A stretch of DNA of 64,000 nucleotides, taken from the NCBI GenBank assembly GCA_032622095.1, contig CP136065.1, positions 95,423,343 through 95,487,342 on the forward strand. Direction: 5' to 3'. The translations under genes and the position numbers were made by a program. This DNA is from Siphonodentalium dalli (taxonomy: Eukaryota > Mollusca > Scaphopoda > Gadilida > Siphonodentaliidae). Below the pieces are notes generated by a model. It was not told the origin of the DNA. It saw nothing but the letters and a program-made list of their open reading frames with translations, and did not search any database. Of this stretch, positions 49,438-60,400 are shown piece after piece (positions within the stretch are counted from its first letter, which is position 1; each line of letters begins with the position of its first letter).

Positions 49438-50360
49438 TCTAATATATAAAATGAGAACTTCGTATATATATATGTGTGTATATATGTGTGTATATGTGTA
49501 CTTCATGGAATCCAAAACGCGTGTTCAGATTGAGCTCAATTTTCGTATATAAGTGTAAAATCCCACCGACACGGCCGTGGTCGCGTTTTGGAGAAGCTCA
49601 GGGCACTGTTTCTCCAATCCCAAATCACCGCAATCGGCACTTCGGGGTTAATAGCATTGATATATAAAGAGCGTTCCTTTTCCACAGTGTCTATATAAAG
49701 AGCGTCGTTTTCGCTATCTACTTATCTGTATGACGGGAGTCTGTAACCTGTCGCTCGAAATATTATGCAGAGATAAGTGTAAAATCCCACCGACACGGCC
49801 GTGGTCGCGTTTTGGAGAAGCTCAGAGCACCGTTTCTCCAATCCCAAATCACCGCAATCGGCACTTCGGGGTTAATAGCGTTGATATATAAAGAGCATTC
49901 CTTTTCCGCAGTGTCTATATAAAGAGCGTCGTTTTCGCTATCTACTTATCTGTATGACGGGAGTCTGTAGCCTGTCGCTCGAAATATTATGCAGAGACAT
50001 TTCACGACGGGAAGCGTCTGTTTTCAATTCAATGCAATGTTATCGCTCGAGCGTTGTCTGTCGTTCCTAGGAAGGGGGGATTTCTACGGGTAAATTTTTC
50101 CGCCAGAAACAAAAAAATTAATTAAAACAATTTAAAAATAAAAAAACAATTCAGAAATAAAATATATTTAATTTAAAAAACATTAAATTCATATTAAAAA
50201 ATAAAAAACAAAAATAAATAAAAACAAAATAATTAAAAAAATGTCATGTTTCTGACAAAATTTGGTACAAATGCAGCACAAGTGTCTCGGAACCTGTTGC
50301 AATTGCTTTTTCGAACAAAGCCATGGGACGAATGCCGCCAGTGGCGGGCTAACCTGCTAG
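49438..50360 (+). mobile_element. Non-autonomous Helitron (element B)
   Basis: It starts TCTAATATATAAAATGAG immediately after the CTAG of element A. It ends with the perfect stem CCGCC-AGT-GGCGG, then GCTAACCTGCTAG at 50360. A 224-bp unit is tandemly duplicated inside (49551-49774 and 49775-49998). The 3' 120 bp include an A-rich stretch also found in element A. It has no coding capacity. Confidence 0.85.
49551..49998 (+). repeat. 224-bp tandem duplication inside Helitron B
   Basis: Two adjacent copies begin AAGTGTAAAATCCCACCGAC at 49551 and 49775 and differ at only a few bases. Each holds two TATATAAAGAGC-type motifs. Confidence 0.85.
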
Positions 50361-50519
50361 TCTATCTATACTATATATTTTGAGACTTCGTATATGTGTG
50401 TGTACTTCATAGAATCCAAAACGCGTGTACAGATTGAGATCAAATTTCGTATGTAAGTGTAAAATCCCACAGACACCGCCGTAGTCGTGTTTTCGAGAAG
50501 CTCTGATCACCCTTTATCC

Positions 50520-50983
50520 ACTCCCAAATCACAGCAAAGGCACGGCGGGGGTTAAGGCATCACCGCTCTTTATCTATACCATATACAGAGTTGTTAACGA
50601 CGAACGCTCTTTATTGCAATCGGCAGTTTGTTTACCGAGCACCGACGGTCAGTGCGTTTGTCGCATTCATTCGATAGCAGACCATTAATTCGATCAGTGC
50701 TTTACTGTCATTCATCTTATCAGACTGCCTACATTTTTTTTTCGCATTCTGACCATACAAATCAGACTGCCTACATTATTGTGCATTTCTTGCTTTGTGT
50801 ATTGTGAAAATTCTGCATTCATAATACTTTGAATCATTTTGTATTGTGACACTCCCAATTCACCGCAAAGGCACTTCGGGGGGTTACGGCATCAACGCTC
50901 TTTATCTATACCATATACGGAGTTGTTAACGACGAACGCTCTTTATTGCAATCGGCAGTTTGTTTACCGAGCACCGACGGTCA
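50520..50983 (+). repeat. Direct repeats in the leader of Helitron C
   Basis: A unit of about 133 bp (CACCGCAAAGGCAC... to ...CCGAGCACCGACGGTC) occurs at 50520-50652 and 50850-50983, about 331 bp apart. The spacer carries repeated TCAGACTGCCTACATT motifs. Confidence 0.8.
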
Positions 50984-51914
50984 TCCATTAGTTCAGTGCG
51001 TTAATTCGGTCAGTGCTTTACTGTCATTCATCTTATCAGACGGCATTGTTATCATTCATTCGATAGCATTGCATTCATCTGACCATTGTTAGCAGACGGC
51101 ATTGTTATCAGTTTGCTTGGTTTTGTTTGCCGACGCTCGATAGCATTCTTTTCCTACGGCCAGGTTTTGTTTACCGAGCGCCGTTGCATTGCATTATGAC
51201 CATACGAATCAGACTGCCTACACTTTTTTGGCATTCTGACCATACAAATCAGACTGCCTACATTATTGTGCATTTCTTGCTTTGTGTATTGTGAAAACAG
51301 ACTGCCAAAATAATTATATTGTATGTTTGCATTCTGACCATTGTTATCAGACATTTCCTCAACATTCATCCAGTTTGTGTCATTTAACTTTTTTCGCTGC
51401 CAAAATGGCAAAATGTATTAAATCAGAAGCATATCTTCCCCTGTTTGGGTGTGAACTGCTGGTCGCCCCTGACGAGATTGGTCGCCCCTGACGAGATTCC
51501 ACCATGAGAGAATCGAAACTTCACTTTAAATGCCCATCATTGTAAGTGATGTCGGGCAATGTACCACGCAAATTTATCTTCATAAATTTTCGATCTTTTC
51601 AGAAGTTGTTAGTATTATCTCGGTTCCCTCGAAGTTCATATAATTTGAACGGCCCTTCTGAGGGCCACTATTAGCGCAAGGGACTCGATAATTCTGCATT
51701 CTGACACTGCAAACATGATTGTGCATTCATAATACTTTCAATCATTTTGTATTGTGACCAATACGAATCAGACTGCCTACATTATTGAAAGTCAGACTGC
51801 CTTCGATCATTGTTCATTCTTGCTTTGTGTATTGTGAAAACAGACTGCCAAATTAATTATATTGTATTTTCTGCATTCTGATCAGACTGCCATTGTTCAG
51901 TCCTGCATTTTGGC

Positions 51915-54900
51915 ATGCCGCCCAAGAAGAGACCAATCATTGGTCTGACAAGTTCAGGTGCCAAACGTAAGAAAATAGAAAAGGCTACTGAAACTGGACA
52001 GCAGCGTGAACAACGCCTATCAGATAAACGGGAGACGGCTGTTCAGGCTCGAGAAGTGGAAACTGAGCAGCAGCGTGAACAGCGCCTATTAGATAAACGG
52101 GAGAGGGCTGTTCAGGCTCGAGAAGTGGAAACTGGGCAGCAGCGTGAACAATGCCTATTAGATCTCCGGGAGAGGGCTGTTCATGCTCGAGCCGTTGAAA
52201 CCGATGAGCAGCGGCATCATGAGGCTGATCGTCGCCGGCGACATGCACACGCGATCGGGGAGTGGCAAAACTCTGCTTTCGTTTATGACCCTCACATCGA
52301 CTACAAGTCTCACAGAATTTTGCAGATTGCCCGAATGACCGAATTGTGTCAACATTGTCGCGCCTTTAAATGGCAAGGTGAACCACCAGGGATGTGCTGC
52401 TTGAATGCCAAAGTTATGCTTCAACAACATGCTGACCCACCTGAACCTCTTCAAGACCTGCTTCGTGGTTCAACCCCAGAATCTAAACATTTTCTCAAGA
52501 ACATCCAGAAATATAATGCCGCATTCCAAATGACATCTTTTGGGGCAAATATCATAACTGAAGGTGTGTATATGCCAACGTTCAAAGTTCAAGGTCAGGT
52601 TTACCATCGCATCGGCCCTCTACAACCCAATGATGATGCACAACCTCAATACATGCAGATATACTTTGTTGGTGATTTTAATAGAGAGGTAGAACTCCGT
52701 TCCGCTTTGTCTGATGGCACCAGACCTGAAGTTATATACACTCTCCAGCAAATGATCCATCAACACAACTCATATGTGTCCAGTTTTAAATATGCTCTAG
52801 AAACCCACAACACACCAAATTTGCAGGTGGTCATAGACGCGGACAGAAGACCACTCAATCAACACAGTGGTCGATTTAATGAACCTGCGTCCAATGAGAT
52901 AGCGGTCGTTTTAGCAGGCGCAGAGCATGGTAGGCGTGATATTGTTTTAAAGCGTCGTGACGACACTATACTTCGCATTTGCGAGACACATAGATCGTAC
53001 GACCCTCTCCAATATCCCCTCCTATGTGTCTTCGGTGAAGACGGATATAAGTTCGCTATACCACACTCAATCGGCAACAAGAATGTGTCATGCAAGGACT
53101 TTTATTCCTATCATTTCATGGTTCGTGATGGGTCCTTCAACCAATTGCAGAGAAGCCGGAACCTGTTCAGTCAGTTTGCTGTGGATATGTACGCCAAAGT
53201 GGAGGGTGAAAGACTCCTCTATATTCGGAACAACCAACAGAAACTCCGTGCAGATTCATATATACACCTCTGTGATAGCATAAATAATGATCAGGAAAGA
53301 GCCGGAGTCGGCCAACTGGTAATCCTCCCGTCGACATTCACAGGTAGCCCGCGATATATGCAGGAGAAGACGCAGGATGCTATGACATTTGTCAGGCACT
53401 TCGGTCGTCCGGACCTTTTCATCACATTCACGTGCAACCCTGCATGGCAGGAGTTGAATGTTGAATTGTTCGAGGGCCAGGTTTCTAAAGACAGGCATGA
53501 CTTGACATCTAGAGTGTTCCGTCTGAAATTGACGAAGCTCATGAACCTTTTGAAGAAATCGCACATTTTCGGCCAACCTGTGTGCGATATGTATACGGTT
53601 GAATGGCAAAAGAGAGGACTACCACATGCACACATTTTAACTTGGCTTAAACAGAAAATACGCCCTGGGCAGATCGACAGCTTCATTTCTGCCGAATTTC
53701 CTGATCCTGATGATGATCCAGAATTGTTCGAGACTGTGAAGGCTCAGATGATACACGGTCCATGTGGTCCATTCAATTTCAATTCGCCCTGCATGAAAGA
53801 TCGAAAATGTACGAAGCGGTACCCTCGGGCGTTCCTCTTAGAAACGCAAACTGGCCATGATGGCTATCCACTTTACAGGAGGAGATCGCCAGATGATGGT
53901 GGAAATGTCGCCAATATAAAACTTAAAAATGGACAGGATTTTGTTGCAGACAATAGGTGGGTTGTTCCATATTGTCCCATGTTATCAAAAATCTTCAACG
54001 CACACATAAACGTTGAGTTTTGCAACTCTGTAAAAGCTATAAAGTATGTATGCAAATACATCAATAAGGGATCAGATGCTGCTATGTTCGCCCTACGAGA
54101 CATGAGAACAAAGGACGAGTTGAGTCAGTTTCAAATGGGTAGGTACATCAGTACCAATGAAGCGTTTTGGCGCATTTTTGACTTCCCCATCCACGATAGA
54201 CACCCAGCCGTTTTTCGACTTGCTGTGCATTTAGAAAATGGACAGAGAGTGTACTTCACCGAACAAACAGCGGCACAAGTTGTATCGGCACCAAAAGAGA
54301 CGACACTCACTGCCTTTTTCAAACTTTGCCAAGAAGATGATTTTGCCAACACAATTTTGTACTGTGACCTCCCATCTTATTTCACTTTTGTCAATAATCG
54401 ATGGGTCCGCCGCAAGCGTGGTGAACCCGTCGAAGGAGTCATGGGCGTGTTCAAAGACTATGCTCTCGGTAGGGTCTACACTGTTCATCCCACACAACAG
54501 GAATGTTTTTTCTTGAGAATACTGCTGCATGAAGTGGAAGGTCCAACATCTTTTAACTCCTTGCGAACTGTCGACGGCCAATTATGTCTTAGCTACAGAG
54601 AAGCGTGCTTCAAAAGGGGACTATTGGAAGACGACCATCAATGGGAGGCAACGATGACAGAGGCAGCCATATCAAAGTCTCCTAGGAGTTTGCGTAGTTT
54701 GTTTGCGACTCTCTTGCACATATGTGGTATTGCCAATCCTCTTGAATTGTGGCTCCAATTCAGAGAAAACCTCTCGGAGGATCTTAAGTACAGGTTGCAG
54801 GTTGCAAATCCTGGCATTGACGTTTCATTCAACGATGATATTTTCAATGCTTCTCTCATCGAGATCGAAAACAAAATCCTGGCTCTTGGGGGACCAGAGC

Positions 54901-56375
54901 TCCACACTTTCGGTCTCCCTCGCACTCAACATTCTCGCATGTCTGCACTGCCCAGAGAGGTGCTACGTGAACTGTCGTATGATTTAGATACCATCGAACA
55001 AACTCTGTCATCGGGCGAACCAAATCTTCTCCCAGAGCAGCGACACTGTTATGTGACCATACTGCAGAGTGTTGCCAATCACCTTGGTGGTATTTATTTT
55101 CTCGACGCTCCCGGGGGCACTGGGAAAACGTTTGTAACCAACCTTATATTGGCGACAGTCAGGGAAGAAAGGAAAATCGCTGTTGCAGTTGCATCCTCTG
55201 GCATAGCTGCAACACTTCTTCCTGGAGGTAGAACTGCACATTCAACATTCAAACTGCCACTCAATTTGAATGCGAGCGATACTCCAACATGTAATATAAG
55301 CAAGGGTACTGGTCTTGCTCACCTGTTGAGAGAGGCTGTGTTGATTGTCTGGGATGAGTGTACTATGTCACATAAGAGGGCATTCGAGGCACTGGATCGA
55401 ACACTGCAAGATATAAGGGGCTGTAACAATATTATGGGTGGCATAACCTTACTATTGTCTGGAGACTTCCGACAAACTCTGCCTATTGTACCAAAAGGCA
55501 CAAAGGCTGATGAATTAAAAGCTTGCATCAAATCATCTTACCTTTGGAAGAGTGTTCGAATACTCAAGCTGACAATCAACATGAGGGCGCATCTGTTTGG
55601 TAATGACGTGGCTGCATATTTTTCCGACCAGTTACTCAGAATTGGCGATGGCAAGTGCAATTCTGATGCCGAAGGACGAATAGATCTATCTGCTTTGAGC
55701 TCGATTGTTTCCTCTCTTGATGAGCTTATTGTGAATGTTTTCAGAGATCTTCCTAGCAAGCTCTCGGATCACACATGGCTCTGTGAGAGAGCCATCCTAG
55801 CTCCTACAAATGATATTGTTGACGAGGTTAACTTGAAGTTGTTGGAACAAGTCCCTGGACAGCTTCATTCTATGCACTCCATTGATACCATTCCAGACCA
55901 ATCAGAAATTGTAAATTACCCGACCGAGTTTCTCAATTCACTCAAACCCCCAGGCATGCCACCTCATCAGTTGCAGTTGAAGGTAGGTGCACCAATCATG
56001 TTGCTCCGAAATCTTGAACCACCTAAGTTGTGTAATGGTACACGACTTTCTATCAAGAAAATATCACCTCATATCATTGAGGCAACTATTCTCACTGGAT
56101 GTGCGAAAGGGGAGCATGTTTTTCTCCCTAGGATTCCATTGATTCCCACTGAGTCGCCAATACAGTTCCGCCGGCTTCAGTTCCCAGTTCGATTGAGCTT
56201 TGCAATGTCAATCAACAAATCACAAGGACAGACACTTAAAGTTGTTGGCCTCCAACTTCAGAGTCCCTGTTTCTCACATGGACAGCTATACGTTGCATGC
56301 TCACGGGTCGGCTCCCCCTCCAGTCTGTTCGTTTATGCACCAGAAGGGAAAACTAGGAACGTTGTAAAGCACTGA
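51915..56375 (+). CDS. Helitron Rep/helicase transposase (RepHel), intact 1486 codons
   Basis: This single uninterrupted ORF is of normal Helitron length. The N terminus (about residues 24-110) has three repeats of a charged 26-residue unit (QQREQRLxDKRExAVQARE). A Cys motif CQHCRAFKWQGEPPGMCC follows. The Rep nuclease has the HUH motif (H571-A-H573 in GLPHAHIL) and the two catalytic tyrosines Y711 and Y715 (YVCKY). The C-terminal Pif1-type SF1 helicase shows Walker A (G1067-T1072, PGGTGKT), Walker B (D1147-E1148, WDECTM), SGDFRQTLP, the INKSQGQTL motif (K1435) and the arginine motif YVACSR (R1464). It would nick, transfer and unwind single strands in rolling-circle transposition. No OTU or endonuclease domain is seen, so this is canonical Helitron, not Helentron. 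All key residues are present, so it may be active. Confidence 0.96.
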   Translation: MPPKKRPIIGLTSSGAKRKKIEKATETGQQREQRLSDKRETAVQAREVETEQQREQRLLDKRERAVQAREVETGQQREQCLLDLRERAVHARAVETDEQRHHEADRRRRHAHAIGEWQNSAFVYDPHIDYKSHRILQIARMTELCQHCRAFKWQGEPPGMCCLNAKVMLQQHADPPEPLQDLLRGSTPESKHFLKNIQKYNAAFQMTSFGANIITEGVYMPTFKVQGQVYHRIGPLQPNDDAQPQYMQIYFVGDFNREVELRSALSDGTRPEVIYTLQQMIHQHNSYVSSFKYALETHNTPNLQVVIDADRRPLNQHSGRFNEPASNEIAVVLAGAEHGRRDIVLKRRDDTILRICETHRSYDPLQYPLLCVFGEDGYKFAIPHSIGNKNVSCKDFYSYHFMVRDGSFNQLQRSRNLFSQFAVDMYAKVEGERLLYIRNNQQKLRADSYIHLCDSINNDQERAGVGQLVILPSTFTGSPRYMQEKTQDAMTFVRHFGRPDLFITFTCNPAWQELNVELFEGQVSKDRHDLTSRVFRLKLTKLMNLLKKSHIFGQPVCDMYTVEWQKRGLPHAHILTWLKQKIRPGQIDSFISAEFPDPDDDPELFETVKAQMIHGPCGPFNFNSPCMKDRKCTKRYPRAFLLETQTGHDGYPLYRRRSPDDGGNVANIKLKNGQDFVADNRWVVPYCPMLSKIFNAHINVEFCNSVKAIKYVCKYINKGSDAAMFALRDMRTKDELSQFQMGRYISTNEAFWRIFDFPIHDRHPAVFRLAVHLENGQRVYFTEQTAAQVVSAPKETTLTAFFKLCQEDDFANTILYCDLPSYFTFVNNRWVRRKRGEPVEGVMGVFKDYALGRVYTVHPTQQECFFLRILLHEVEGPTSFNSLRTVDGQLCLSYREACFKRGLLEDDHQWEATMTEAAISKSPRSLRSLFATLLHICGIANPLELWLQFRENLSEDLKYRLQVANPGIDVSFNDDIFNASLIEIENKILALGGPELHTFGLPRTQHSRMSALPREVLRELSYDLDTIEQTLSSGEPNLLPEQRHCYVTILQSVANHLGGIYFLDAPGGTGKTFVTNLILATVREERKIAVAVASSGIAATLLPGGRTAHSTFKLPLNLNASDTPTCNISKGTGLAHLLREAVLIVWDECTMSHKRAFEALDRTLQDIRGCNNIMGGITLLLSGDFRQTLPIVPKGTKADELKACIKSSYLWKSVRILKLTINMRAHLFGNDVAAYFSDQLLRIGDGKCNSDAEGRIDLSALSSIVSSLDELIVNVFRDLPSKLSDHTWLCERAILAPTNDIVDEVNLKLLEQVPGQLHSMHSIDTIPDQSEIVNYPTEFLNSLKPPGMPPHQLQLKVGAPIMLLRNLEPPKLCNGTRLSIKKISPHIIEATILTGCAKGEHVFLPRIPLIPTESPIQFRRLQFPVRLSFAMSINKSQGQTLKVVGLQLQSPCFSHGQLYVACSRVGSPSSLFVYAPEGKTRNVVKH

Positions 56376-56394
56376 GGTAAATTTTCAAAAGCGA

Positions 56395-56566
56395 AATGGT
56401 GAACCCGTCGAAGGAGTAATGGGCGTGTTCAAAGACTGTGCTCTTGGTATGGTCTACACTGTTCATCCTACACAACAGCAATGTTTGTTTTTTTTGAGAA
56501 TGCTGCTGCATGAAGTGGAAGATCCAACATCGTTTAACTCCTTACGAACTGTCGACGGCCAATTTC
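56395..56566 (+). pseudogene. Duplicated fragment of the Helitron RepHel ORF
   Basis: About 170 bp starting GGTGAACCCGTCGAAGGAGT repeat ORF positions of about 54419-54588, with roughly one mismatch per 15 bases and a 2-bp length difference in a T run. It lies 20 bp after the stop codon and runs straight into the satellite. It has no function as a gene; it records an internal duplication or a second element copy joined at this point. Confidence 0.85.
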
Positions 56567-57404
56567 TCTTGATTAAAACGGCAGAATTAACTCATTGAAA
56601 AACCAAAGCATTGTCTTCGATTTTTGAGACCTCCCCTTTCATTCGATGTGGGTCCGCTTAGTGGTTATATTGATATCTCTTCCAACATTTTCATTTGTTG
56701 TACATTCCACATTATCGCTCTGCACACAATCTGGTTCATTCACTTGATTATTTATCTCATGTGTCGCCTCACGTTTTCAGTTCTGTATTCTGACCACTCA
56801 GTTCAATTAACGAATTAATCAACAACGATAATTAATGGATTAAGAAACTATTAGATGAATGTATAGACAGAAAAATACAAACCCAGTTACTCAGGGAATT
56901 GGTGTGGGGAAAAATTCCCAAATGTTGTACTTGAATTGTTATAGGTCCATGGTGAGACCATTATTTCTCATGATTTAAAAGGCAGAATTAACTTATTGAT
57001 TATCTCATGTGTCTCCTCACGTTTTCACTTCTGTATTCTGACAACTCAGTTTAATTAACGAATCACTGAACGATAATTAATGAATTAATGAATTAAGAAA
57101 CTCTTAGATGAATTAATGTATAAACAGAAAAAAACAAATCCAGTTACTCAGGAAATTGAATTGGTGTGGGGAAAAATTCCCAAATGTTGTACTTGAATTG
57201 TTATTGGTCCATGGTGAGACCATTATTTCTCTTGATTAAAAAGGCAGAATTAACTCATTGATTATCTCATGTGTCTCCTCACGTTTTGAGTTCTGTATTC
57301 TGACCACTCAGTTCAATTAACGAATTAATCAACAACTATAATTAATGTATTAAGAAACTCTTTGATGAGTGAATGTATAGACAGACAAATGCAAATCCAG
57401 TTAC

Positions 57405-60400
57405 TCAGGAAATTGAATTGGTGTGGAGAAAAATTCCCAAATGTTGTACTTGAATTGTTATTGGTCCATGCATGATGAGACTATCGTTTCTCTTGATTAA
57501 ATAGGCAGAATTAACTCATTATCTCCTCACTTTTTCAGTTCTGTATTCTGACCACTCAGTTTAATTAACGAATCAATGAACAACGATAATTAATGTATTA
57601 AGAAACTCTTAGATGAGTGAATGTATAGACAGAAAAATGCAAATCCAGTTACACAGGAAATTGAATTGGTGTGGGGAAAAATTTCCAAATGTTGTACTTG
57701 AATTGTTATTGGTCCGTGGTGAGACTATCATTTCTCTTGATTAAAAATGCAGAATTAACTCATTGATTATCTCATGTGTCTCCTCACGTTTTCAGTTCTG
57801 TATTCTGACCATTCAGTTCAATTAACGAATCAATCAACAACTATAATTAATGTATTAAGAAACTCTTTGATGAGTGAATGTATAGACAGAAAAATGCAAA
57901 TCCAGTTACTCAGGAAATTGAATTGGTGTGGGGAAAAATTTCCATATGTTGTACTTGAATTGTTATTGGTCCATGCATGATGAAACTATCGTTTCTTTTG
58001 ATTAAATAGGCAGAATTAACTCATTATCTCCTCACTTTTTCAGTTCTGTATTCTGACCACTCAGTTTAATTAACGAATCAATGAACAACGATAATTAATG
58101 TATTAAGAAACTCTTAGATGAGTGAATGTATAGACAGAAAAATGCAAATCCAGTTACACAGGAAATTGAATTGGTGTGGGGAAATGTTCCCAAATGTTGT
58201 AATTGAATTGTTATTGGTCCATGGTGAGACTATCGTTTCTCTTGATAAAAAGGCAGAATTAACTCATTGATTATCTCATGTGTCTCCTCACGTTTTCAGT
58301 TCTGTATTCTGACCATTCAGTTCAATTAACGAATCAATCAACAACTATAATTAATGTATTAAGAAACTCTTAGATGAGTGAATGTATAGACAGAAAAATG
58401 CAAATCCAGTTACACAGGAAATTGAATTCGTGTGGGGAAAAATTTCCAAATGTTGTACTTGAATTGTTATTGGTCCGTGGTGAGACTATCATTTCTCTTG
58501 ATTAAAAAGGCAGAATTAACTCATTGATTATCTCATGTGTCTCCTCACGTTTTCTGTTCTGTATTCTGACCATTCAGTTCAATAAACGAATCAATCAACA
58601 ACTATAATTAATGTATTAAGAAACTGTTTGATGAGTGAATGTATAGACAGAAAAAATGCAAATCCAGTTACTCAGGAAATTGAATTGGTGTGGGGAAAAA
58701 TTCCCAAATGTTGTACTTGAATTGTTATTGGTCCATGCATGATGAGACTATCGTTTCTCTTGATTAAATAGGCAGAATTAACTCATTATCTCCTCACTTT
58801 TTCAGTTCTGTATTCTGACCACTCAGTTTAATTAACGAATCAATGAACAACGATAATTAATGTATTAAGAAACTCTTAGATGAGTGAATGTATAGACAGA
58901 AAAATGCAAATCCAGTTACACAGGAAATTGAATTCGTGTGGGGAAAAATTCCCAAATGTTGTACTTGAATTGTTATTTGTCCATGATGAGACTATCGTTT
59001 CTCTTGATTAAATAGACAGAATTTACTCATTATCTCCTCACTTTTTTCAGTTCTGTATTCTGACCACTCCGTTTAATTAACGAATCAATGAACAACGATA
59101 ATTAATGTATTAAGAAACTCTTAGATGAGTGAATGTATAGACAGAAAAATGCAAATCCAGTTACACAGGAAATTGAATTCGTGTGGGGAAAAATTCCCAA
59201 ATGTTGTACTTGAATTGTTATTTGTCCATGATGAGACTATCGTTTCTCTTGATTAAATAGACAGAATTAACTCATTATCTCCTCACTTTTTTCAGTTCTG
59301 TATTCTGACCACTCCGTTTAATTAACGAATCAATGAACAACGATAATTAATGTATTAAGAAACTCTTAGATGAGTGAATGTATAGACAGAAAAATGCAAA
59401 TCCAGTTACACAGGAAATTGAATTCGTGTGGGGAAAAATTCCCAAATGTTGTACTTGAATTGTTATTTGTCCATGATGAGACTATCGTTTCTCTTGATTA
59501 AATAGGCAGAATTAACTCATTATCTCCTCACTTTTTCAGTTCTGTATTCTGACCACTCAGTTTAATTAACGAATCAATGAACAACGATAATTAATGTATT
59601 AAGAAACTCTTAGATGAGTGAATGTATAGACAGAAAAATGCAAATCCAGTTACACAGGAAATTGAATTCGTGTGGGGAAAAATTCCCAAATGTTGTACTT
59701 GAATTGTTATTTGTCCATGATGAGACTATCGTTTCTCTTGATTAAATAGACAGAATTAACTCATTATCTCCTCAGTTTTTTCAGTTCTGTATTCTGACCA
59801 CTCCGTTTAATTAACGAATCAATGAACAACGATAATTAATGTATTAAGAAACTCTTAGATGAGTGAATGTATAGACAGAAAAATGCAAATCCAGTTACAC
59901 AGGAAATTGAATTGGTGTGGAGAAAAATTCCCAAATGTTGTACTTGAATTGTTATTGGTCCATGCATGATGAGACTATCGTTTCTCTTGATTAAATAGGC
60001 AGAATTAACTCATTATCTCCTCACTTTTTCAGTTCTGTATTCTGACCACTCAGTTTAATTAACGAATCAATGAACAACGATAATTAATGTATTAAGAAAC
60101 TCTTAGATGAGTGAATGTATAGACAGAAAAATGCAAATCCAGTTACACAGGAAATTGAATTGGTGTGGGGAAAAATTTCCAAATGTTGTACTTGAATTGT
60201 TATTGGTCCGTGGTGAGACTATCATTTCTCTTGATTAAAAATGCAGAATTAACTCATTGATTATCTCATGTGTCTCCTCACGTTTTCAGTTCTGTATTCT
60301 GACCATTCAGTTCAATTAACGAATCAATCAACAACTATAATTAATGTATTAAGAAACTCTTTGATGAGTGAATGTATAGACAGAAAAATGCAAATCCAGT

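Larger units (their letters stand above)
50361..56570 (+). mobile_element. Autonomous Helitron (element C), 3' end not found
   Basis: The 5' end TCTATCTATACTATATAT starts at 50361, directly after the CTAG of element B. The following TTTTGAGACTTCGTATAT and TGTAAAATCCCAC blocks match the 5' ends of elements A and B. The leader holds two copies of a 133-bp unit (50520-50652 and 50850-50983) and several short GACCATACAAATCAGACTGCC repeats. The RepHel ORF follows. No hairpin plus CTAG terminus is visible after the ORF. The satellite array may be internal to the element, with the true 3' end beyond the window. Confidence 0.85.

Noticed and set aside
52859-54925. Minus-strand ORFs of 70-130 codons under the Helitron gene
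   Set aside because: They are shadows of the RepHel coding strand with no recognisable domains.
57774-57980. 68-codon ORF repeated identically at 60268 and 63785
   Set aside because: It lies wholly within satellite monomers, and its identity is explained by array homogenisation. No domain or start context supports a gene.
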